Assembly (NCBI GenBank): GCA_026125625.1
Contig: JAHCKU010000099.1
Location: 1 to 9,120 of the forward strand
From: Burkholderiales bacterium
GTDB lineage: Bacteria; Pseudomonadota; Gammaproteobacteria; Burkholderiales; SHXO01
DNA: 9,120 bases
Direction: 5' to 3'
Every line of letters starts with the position of its first letter. Position 1 is the stretch's first letter. The notes beneath the pieces are model-generated. The model had not been told where the DNA came from and did not search any database. It worked only from the letters and a program-made list of their open reading frames with translations. A program made the translations under genes and the position numbers. Below, one piece after another: positions 1-4,599 of this stretch.

Positions 1-440
1 CCACCGTAGTTGGCAGCGATAGTCAACGTCAGCCGGGTATTCGCCGCCGTCAGCATCTCGGCTTCGCGCACCAGCGTGACCACGCGCGGCTCGAAACCCA
101 TCAGATCTCCCACCACTTTCAGGCGGATGTCGTTCTCGTGCAGTTTGGCGACCTCGCTCTCGAGCGCGCGCAGGAACAGCTGCATGAGGAAGGAGACTTC
201 TTCCGGCGGACGCCTCCAGTTCTCGCTGCTGAACGCGAACAGGGTCAGGTATTCGACCCTAGCCTCGACGCAGCAACGGGTGATCAGGCGCACCGTCTCC
301 AGCCCGCGCCGATGCCCCGCAACGCGGGGCAGCAGACGCTGCTTGGCCCAACGCCCGTTGCCATCCATGATGATGGCGATGTGCCGCGGCGTGCTGCCGG
401 TGCGCGGAATGCCGATGGTGGAACTGTCACGAATAGTCAC
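1..440 (-). CDS. uppS: Undecaprenyl diphosphate synthase, N-terminal part (runs off left edge)
   Basis: Cis-prenyltransferase that adds isopentenyl units to farnesyl diphosphate, making the C55 lipid carrier for peptidoglycan and other surface polymers. About 146 residues are present of the roughly 250 usual for the family. Visible motifs are HIAIIMDGNGRWA (residues 20-32, with D26, the Mg/diphosphate-binding aspartate), R39 and H43 in PRVAGHRRG, FSSENWRRP (S71, E73, R77), E81, and AANYGG at the window edge. These positions match E. coli numbering exactly, which supports the chosen start. That start is GTG at 440-438; I see no in-frame ATG or other good start before the catalytic motif, and GGGAG lies 11 bases upstream. 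The gene begins 23 bases after the frr stop, so it is probably co-transcribed with frr. Identity is secure; only the exact start is uncertain. Confidence 0.95.
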   Translation of the reverse strand, partial: MTIRDSSTIGIPRTGSTPRHIAIIMDGNGRWAKQRLLPRVAGHRRGLETVRLITRCCVEARVEYLTLFAFSSENWRRPPEEVSFLMQLFLRALESEVAKLHENDIRLKVVGDLMGFEPRVVTLVREAEMLTAANTRLTLTIAANYG

Positions 441-463
441 GCGCTGCGAATCTCCCGGCAGCC

Positions 464-1021
464 TCAGACAGCCATCAGATCGGCTTCCTTGGCCTGCAGC
501 ACCTTGTCCGCTTCGCCGATGTAGCGGTCGGTGAGCTTCTGCACGTCGTCCTGGGCGCGGCGCTCCTCGTCCTCGGAGATCTCCTTCTCCTTGAGCAGTT
601 CCTTGAGATGATGAATGGCATCGCGCCGGATGTTGCGGATGGCCACGCGCGCGTTCTCCGTCTCTGCGCGCACCACCTTGATGAGATCCTTGCGCCGCTC
701 CTCGGTCAGCGGCGGCATCGGTACGCGCACGACGTCGCCTACCGTGGCCGGATTGAGCCCCAGATCCGAATCGCGGATGGCCTTCTCGATCGCAGAAGCC
801 ATGCGCTTCTCCCAGGGGGAGACGCCGATGGTGCGAGCATCGATCAAGGTGACGTTCGCCACCTGGTTCAGCGCAGTGGCATTGCCGTAGTAGTCCACCG
901 TGATGTGGTCGAGCAGCCCGGTGTGAGCGCGTCCCGTGCGCACCTTGCCCAAGTCGGTCTTGAGTGCCTCGACGCTCTTCTGCATCTTCTGCTCGGCAGA
1001 TTTCTTCACGTCAGCGATCAT
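464..1021 (-). CDS. frr: Ribosome recycling factor
   Basis: Cytoplasmic factor that, with EF-G, splits the post-termination ribosome so subunits can be reused. The 185-residue length is the family norm. The long helical domain I is formed by roughly residues 1-30 and 105-185, and the small domain II by about 31-104. Conserved stretches include KVRTGRAHTGLLDHI (26-40), DARTIGVSPWEK (61-72), VRVPMPPLTEERR (98-110) and NIRRDA (130-135), where R132 sits at the E. coli position. The ATG at 1021 is preceded by a full AGGAGG (1031-1026) four bases away, the clearest ribosome binding site in the window, consistent with high expression. It lies 66 bases after pyrH and 23 before uppS. I see no terminator or clear promoter in either gap, so it is most simply an operon member. 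Confidence 0.98.
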   Translation of the reverse strand: MIADVKKSAEQKMQKSVEALKTDLGKVRTGRAHTGLLDHITVDYYGNATALNQVANVTLIDARTIGVSPWEKRMASAIEKAIRDSDLGLNPATVGDVVRVPMPPLTEERRKDLIKVVRAETENARVAIRNIRRDAIHHLKELLKEKEISEDEERRAQDDVQKLTDRYIGEADKVLQAKEADLMAV

Positions 1022-1087
1022 CGTCCCTCCTCTCGCTCTGGATGCCGGCGCGGGACCGCCATGGAGGCAGCGGCGCGCAGGCGACGT

Positions 1088-1807
1088 TCAGCTGTGAACC
1101 AGCGTGCCTTCGTCTTCACCCAGCACCACACGTTTGAGCGCACCCGGCTTGAAGATGCTGAAGACGCTTATCGGCAGCTTCTGGTCGCGGCAAAGAGTCA
1201 GCGCGGTGGCGTCCATGACCTTCAGATTCTTCATGATCGCCTCGTCGAAAGTCACGCCATGATAGCGGGTCGCAGCGCTGTTGGTCTTCGGATCATCGGT
1301 GTACACGCCGTCGACCTTGGTCGCCTTGAGGACGATATCCACGTTCATCTCCATGCCGCGCAAGGCGGCAGCAGTGTCGGTGGTGAAGAAGGGATTGCCG
1401 GTGCCCGCCGCGAACACCACCACCTTGCCTTCCTCGAGGTAGCGCATTGCCTTGCCGCGAATATAGGGTTCGGCCACCTGCTCGATGGTGAGCGCAGACT
1501 GCACCCGGCTGGACAGGCCGATACGGCGCATGGCGTCCTGCAGGGCGAGCGCGTTCATGACGGTCGCCAGCATGCCCATGTAATCGGCAGTGGCGCGGTC
1601 CATGCCTGCCGCGCCGAGGGCCACGCCGCGAAAGATGTTGCCGCCGCCGATCACGACGGCGGTTTCGATACCCATGTGCACCACTTCGGCAATCTCGGCC
1701 ACGATGCGCTCGAGCGTGCCGCGGTCGATACCATAGGCACCCTCACCCATCAGGGCCTCGCCCGAGAGTTTGAGCAGAATACGCTTGTAGACCGGCTGAC
1801 CCGCCAT
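1088..1807 (-). CDS. pyrH: UMP kinase (uridylate kinase)
   Basis: Phosphorylates UMP to UDP with ATP, the entry to UTP and CTP pools; bacterial PyrH belongs to the amino acid kinase fold and forms hexamers. The 239-residue length is typical. Motifs seen are KRILLKLSGEAL (8-19, ATP phosphate binding), VVIGGGNIFRG (51-61), RATADYMGM (71-79, with D75 equivalent to the UMP-contacting aspartate), GTGNPFFTTDTAAALR (135-150) and KATKVDGVYTDDP (161-173). The start at 1807 is preceded by AAGGGG with five bases of spacing. The gene starts 25 bases after tsf stops and is followed after 66 bases by frr. In E. coli the enzyme is activated by GTP and inhibited by UTP; nothing in this sequence argues against that here. 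No anomalies were seen. Confidence 0.98.
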   Translation of the reverse strand: MAGQPVYKRILLKLSGEALMGEGAYGIDRGTLERIVAEIAEVVHMGIETAVVIGGGNIFRGVALGAAGMDRATADYMGMLATVMNALALQDAMRRIGLSSRVQSALTIEQVAEPYIRGKAMRYLEEGKVVVFAAGTGNPFFTTDTAAALRGMEMNVDIVLKATKVDGVYTDDPKTNSAATRYHGVTFDEAIMKNLKVMDATALTLCRDQKLPISVFSIFKPGALKRVVLGEDEGTLVHS

Positions 1808-1832
1808 CTGTGCCCCTTTCCGCCGCCGGGTC

Positions 1833-2717
1833 TCAGCGCGCCTGCGCGGCCTGGGCCATCACCTCGGCCGCAAAGTCGCTCTGCTTCTTCTCGATGCCCT
1901 CGCCCACCACGTACAGGACAAACTGGGCGACCTGTGCCCCCTTGGACTTGAGCAATTGCTCGATGGTCTGCTTGTCGTCCTTGACGAAGGGCTGCCCCAG
2001 CAACGTCACCTCCTTGAGGAACTTCTGCACGCTGCCTTCCACCATCTTCTCCACGATGTTCGCCGGCTTGCCGGATTCCGCAGCCTTCTGCTGGGCGATC
2101 TCGCGTTCACGCTGGATCAGATCCGCCGACACCGCCTCCTTGGATAGCGCCACCGGCTTGCTGGCTGCGATATGCATGGCGATGTCCTTGGCCAGCACCT
2201 CGTCGCCGCCCACCAGGTCGACCATGACTCCGATCTTGGAACCGCCGTGGACGTAACTCGCCAACCGTCCCTTCGCCTCCAGGCGCTGGAAGCGGCGGAT
2301 CGACATGTTCTCACCGATACGGCCGACCAGGGTTTTGCGCAGCTCTTCCACTGGCGTGCCGTCGATTGCCAGTGCCGACAACGCCGCCACATCGGCCGGG
2401 GTCTGCTTCGCTACCAGTTCGGCAAGGCTGCGTGCAAAGGCCAGGAAATCCTCGTTCTTGGCTACGAAATCGGTCTCGCAGTTGACCTCGACAAGCGCGC
2501 CGATCCTGCCGTCACCGGACAGGTAGGTACCGACCACGCCCTCGGCTGCCACCCGGCTGGCCGCCTTGCTTGCCTTGTTACCCAATCGCACGCGCAGAAT
2601 CTCTTCGGCCTTGGCCATGTCGCCATCGGCCTCCGTCAGCGCCTTCTTGCACTCCATCATCGGCGCGTCGGTCTTCTCACGCAGCTCCTTCACCATGCTC
2701 GCAGTAATCTCGGCCAT
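1833..2717 (-). CDS. tsf: Translation elongation factor Ts
   Basis: Guanine nucleotide exchange factor that regenerates EF-Tu-GTP in the cytoplasm. From the chosen start it is 294 residues. The N-terminal UBA-like domain (about 1-55) includes REKTDAPMMECKKALTEADG (13-32), a form I associate with betaproteobacteria. The core carries VNCETDFVAKNEDF (78-91), whose TDFV contacts the EF-Tu nucleotide site. Two ATGs lie in frame, at 2723 and 2717. I chose 2717 because GGGAG (2729-2725) is seven bases upstream of it but only one base from the first ATG, and because MAEITASMVKELR is the usual family N-terminus. The gap to rpsB is 158 bases and contains a terminator-like hairpin, so tsf may be expressed partly by read-through. 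pyrH starts 25 bases downstream. Confidence 0.97.
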   Translation of the reverse strand: MAEITASMVKELREKTDAPMMECKKALTEADGDMAKAEEILRVRLGNKASKAASRVAAEGVVGTYLSGDGRIGALVEVNCETDFVAKNEDFLAFARSLAELVAKQTPADVAALSALAIDGTPVEELRKTLVGRIGENMSIRRFQRLEAKGRLASYVHGGSKIGVMVDLVGGDEVLAKDIAMHIAASKPVALSKEAVSADLIQREREIAQQKAAESGKPANIVEKMVEGSVQKFLKEVTLLGQPFVKDDKQTIEQLLKSKGAQVAQFVLYVVGEGIEKKQSDFAAEVMAQAAQAR

Positions 2718-2724
2718 CTTCATG

Positions 2725-2729
2725 CTCCC
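2725..2729 (-). promoter_or_regulatory. tsf Shine-Dalgarno that decides the start
   Basis: GGGAG on the minus strand lies seven bases before the ATG at 2717 and only one base before the in-frame ATG at 2723. The spacing favours the second ATG. Confidence 0.75.
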
Positions 2730-2736
2730 AAACGCG

Positions 2737-2754
2737 GGGCAGCCGAGGCTGCCC
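2737..2754 (-). promoter_or_regulatory. Hairpin just upstream of the tsf ribosome binding site
   Basis: The transcript reads GGGCAGCC-UC-GGCUGCCC, a perfect inverted repeat that would fold as a 7-bp, G+C-rich stem with a CUCG tetraloop. It ends seven bases before the GGGAG of tsf. There is no U tract after it, so it is not an intrinsic terminator. It could affect ribosome loading on tsf or mRNA stability; the function is inferred. Confidence 0.6.
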
Positions 2755-2799
2755 GTTCCCCACCCGGCGGCCGACCCGGTCGCCCGCCCTCGTCTTTCG

Positions 2800-2819
2800 C
2801 GATCCGGATCGATCGGATC
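2800..2819 (-). repeat. GATC-rich palindrome/hairpin in the rpsB-tsf gap
   Basis: Positions 2800-2811 are a perfect 12-bp palindrome, CGATCCGGATCG. The overlapping stretch 2801-2819 can fold in the transcript as a 6-bp stem (GAUCCG/CGGAUC) with a 7-base loop. Four GATC sites fall within 19 bases. The role is unknown; it may be a protein site, an RNA hairpin or chance. Confidence 0.5.
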
Positions 2820-2827
2820 ATCGATTC

Positions 2828-2851
2828 AAAAAAGGGGCCTCACGGCCCCTT
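2828..2851 (-). terminator. Intrinsic terminator or attenuator between rpsB and tsf
   Basis: In the minus-strand transcript, AAGGGGCC-GUGA-GGCCCCUU forms a perfect 8-bp stem with a 4-base loop, giving a six-U run of which the first two are in the stem. It begins 24 bases after the rpsB stop codon. An attenuating terminator at this place is known in the E. coli rpsB-tsf operon. No convincing promoter is visible between it and tsf, so partial read-through is the likely mode. Confidence 0.85.
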
Positions 2852-2875
2852 CTTCACGTCCCACTCCTGCTGCAG

Positions 2876-3622
2876 CTATTGTGCACCGGCTTCTTCACCC
2901 GCCTCGACCTCGACGAACTCGTCCGAGGCGATCTCCTTGTGCACCTGCGTGCGTCCCTCGAGGATGGCATCGGCCACACCGCGTGCGTACAGGCGGATCG
3001 CCCGGCTGGAATCGTCGTTGCCAGGGATGACATAGTTCACCCCATCCGGAGAGTTGTTGGTGTCGACGATGCCGATGACCGGAATGCCCAGCTTCCTGGC
3101 TTCGGCGATGGCGATTTTCTGATAGCCCACGTCGACCACGAACAGCGCATCGGGCAGACCGGCCATGTCCTTGATCCCGCCCAGGCTGCGGTTGAGCTTC
3201 TCCAGCTCGCGCTGATAGCCCAGCTGCTCCTTCTTCGCCAGGCGCTCGAGGGTTCCGTCCTCGACCATCTGTTCCATGTCCTTGAGGCGCTTGATCGACT
3301 GCTTCACCGTCTTGTAGTTGGTGAGCATGCCGCCGAGCCAGCGATAGTCGATGAAAGGCGACCCGCAGCGGGTGGCTTCTTCGCGAATGATGTCACGCGC
3401 CTGTCGCTTGGTACCGACGAACAGCAGGGTGCCGCGGTTTGCAGACAGTTGACGAACGTATTTGAGCGCGTCGTTGTACAGCTCGAGCGTGCGCTCGAGA
3501 TTGACGATGTGGATCTTGTTGCGCTGACCGAAGATGAACTGCGCCATCTTCGGGTTCCAGTAGCGGGTCTGGTGTCCGAAATGGACCCCAGCCTCCAGCA
3601 TTTCACGCATGGATGCAGGCAT
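2876..3622 (-). CDS. rpsB: 30S ribosomal protein S2
   Basis: Late-assembling protein of the small ribosomal subunit, needed for binding S1 and for mRNA initiation. It has 248 residues, close to the usual length. Diagnostic stretches are MREMLEAGVHFGHQTRYWNP (5-24), FGQRNKIHIVNLERT (31-45), FVGTKRQAR (68-76), YRWLGGMLTN (93-102) and GIPVIGIVDTNNSPDGVNY, followed by an acidic C-terminal tail ending EAGEEAGAQ, common in this family. The ATG at 3622 gives MPASMREML, matching the family pattern of four or five residues before MRxML. GGAG (3636-3633) is ten bases upstream, a long spacing, and its GG can pair with an upstream leader segment. It is the first gene of the rpsB-tsf-pyrH-frr-uppS cluster and has its own promoter and a long structured leader, pointing to S2 feedback control. 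Confidence 0.98.
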   Translation of the reverse strand: MPASMREMLEAGVHFGHQTRYWNPKMAQFIFGQRNKIHIVNLERTLELYNDALKYVRQLSANRGTLLFVGTKRQARDIIREEATRCGSPFIDYRWLGGMLTNYKTVKQSIKRLKDMEQMVEDGTLERLAKKEQLGYQRELEKLNRSLGGIKDMAGLPDALFVVDVGYQKIAIAEARKLGIPVIGIVDTNNSPDGVNYVIPGNDDSSRAIRLYARGVADAILEGRTQVHKEIASDEFVEVEAGEEAGAQ

Positions 3623-3817
3623 TGCGACGATTCTCCGGTTAAGGTTGGATCCTCCATCCGTCCTGGACCATGCAGCTGCACGAGTGCTCGGGAGAGCAGC
3701 CTTTCAGCTCGATGGCCGCCACACCGGCTCGGGAGGTCGATCCTGCGAGCCGGCACCTTAACGGTACGGATGTGTGTAGTTTCTGCCTTCCACGGGAACA
3801 TCCCGCTGCAGGCAAAC
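3623..3817 (-). promoter_or_regulatory. Structured rpsB mRNA leader, candidate S2 autoregulatory element
   Basis: If transcription starts about seven bases after the -10 box, the leader is about 195 bases. In the RNA sense, several pairings are seen. CGGGA-UGU-UCCCG (3805-3793) forms near the 5' end. CCGUUAAGGU (3764-3755) pairs with ACCUUAACCGG (3645-3635) with one bulged C, and the last GG belongs to the Shine-Dalgarno GGAG. Inside this, CCGGCUCG/CGAGCCGG (3753-3746 with 3731-3724) forms an 8-bp stem one base from the long helix. Further stems are GGCCAU/AUGGUC and UGCUC-UCCC-GAGCA. S2 represses its own mRNA through the rpsB leader in gammaproteobacteria (t44 RNA in E. coli); I did not test whether this leader matches that model. 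I see no coding sequence here. Confidence 0.65.
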
Positions 3818-3822
3818 GCGAA

Positions 3823-3851
3823 ATTCTATCAGGCACATGCATCGCGCTCAA
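3823..3851 (-). promoter_or_regulatory. Sigma70-type promoter for rpsB
   Basis: The -35 box is TTGAGC (3851-3846, four of six consensus bases) and the -10 box TAGAAT (3828-3823, five of six), with 17 bases between them. TGA directly before the -10 box makes an extended -10 element. The -35 box contains the TGA stop codon of rlmB. The predicted start is near 3816-3817. Confidence 0.75.
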
Positions 3852-4597
3852 GGGTGCTGCTGATCGCGCTGGCGGCGCGTCTCGTAGAGGCACAACGCCG
3901 CGGCCACCGACACGTTCAGGCTCTCCACCTGTCCCAGCATGGGGATGCGCACCAGCACATCGCAGTGCTCTCGCGTCAGGCGCCGCAACCCCTGGCCCTC
4001 CGCGCCCAGCACCCAGGCCGACGCTCCCTGCACCTGCAACCCGAACAGGCTCTGGGCTCCGTCTTCCGCCGCCCCGTAGATCCACACACCCGCCTGTTTG
4101 AGCTGCTCCATGGCACGCACCAGGTTGGTGACTACGATCAACGGCACGCTTTCGGCAGCTCCGCTCGCCACCTTGGCCACCACCGGCGTCATGCCCGCAG
4201 AGCGATCCTTTGGAACCACCACGGCATGCACGCCGAGTGCATCGGCGGTGCGCAGGCAGGCACCCAGATTGTGGGGATCGGTCACCCCATCGAGCAGCAG
4301 CAGAAACGGCGGCTCACCCGCCGGCTGCAGCACGTCCTCGAGCGCCACCGGCCCTTGCCGGGATTGCACCAGCGCGATCACGCCTTGGTGGCGGCCACCG
4401 CCGCTCATGCCGTCCAGGCGTTTTTCGTCGACCGTGCTGACCCGCACCTGCAGCCGCTCGGCGACCGCCAGCAGGTCACGCAGGCGCCCGTCGTGCCGTG
4501 CCGCGTCGACGAAGATCTCGCGCACGCTCTGCGGATGCTGGCGCAGGCGCGCAACGACGGCATGAAACCCCAGCAGCACGTTCTTGTCACCCGCCAT
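3848..4597 (-). CDS. rlmB: 23S rRNA (guanosine-2251-2'-O)-methyltransferase
   Basis: SPOUT-family enzyme that uses S-adenosylmethionine to methylate the ribose of G2251 in the 23S rRNA P loop during 50S maturation. It has 249 residues, close to E. coli RlmB. An N-terminal RNA-binding domain (about 4-78) contains LLGFHAVVARL and ends GGGRHQGVIAL. The catalytic knot follows. Motif 1 is LDGVTDPHNLGACLRTADAL (102-121) with N110 and R116; motif 2 is VLGAEGQGLRRL (196-207) with E200; motif 3 is RIPMLGQVESLNVSVAAALCLYE (217-239) with S226 and N228. All sit two residues past the E. coli positions. The ATG is two bases after the rnr stop, with AGG inside the end of rnr as a weak binding site, implying translational coupling. 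No terminator follows; the rpsB promoter overlaps its stop codon. The general TrmH family has paralogues, but context and motifs favour RlmB. Confidence 0.95.
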   Translation of the reverse strand: MAGDKNVLLGFHAVVARLRQHPQSVREIFVDAARHDGRLRDLLAVAERLQVRVSTVDEKRLDGMSGGGRHQGVIALVQSRQGPVALEDVLQPAGEPPFLLLLDGVTDPHNLGACLRTADALGVHAVVVPKDRSAGMTPVVAKVASGAAESVPLIVVTNLVRAMEQLKQAGVWIYGAAEDGAQSLFGLQVQGASAWVLGAEGQGLRRLTREHCDVLVRIPMLGQVESLNVSVAAALCLYETRRQRDQQHP

Positions 4598-4599
4598 GG

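Noticed and set aside
608..1951. 447-codon open frame on the plus strand across frr and pyrH
   Set aside because: It lies wholly antisense to conserved genes in G+C-rich DNA where antisense frames stay open; its product has no recognisable domain.
2803..2827. A separate tsf promoter starting with TTGAAT at 2827
   Set aside because: No acceptable -10 hexamer is found 15-19 bases downstream.
3623..3847. Small protein gene in the rpsB leader
   Set aside because: No short frame there has a good start, ribosome binding site and recognisable product; RNA structure explains the region better.
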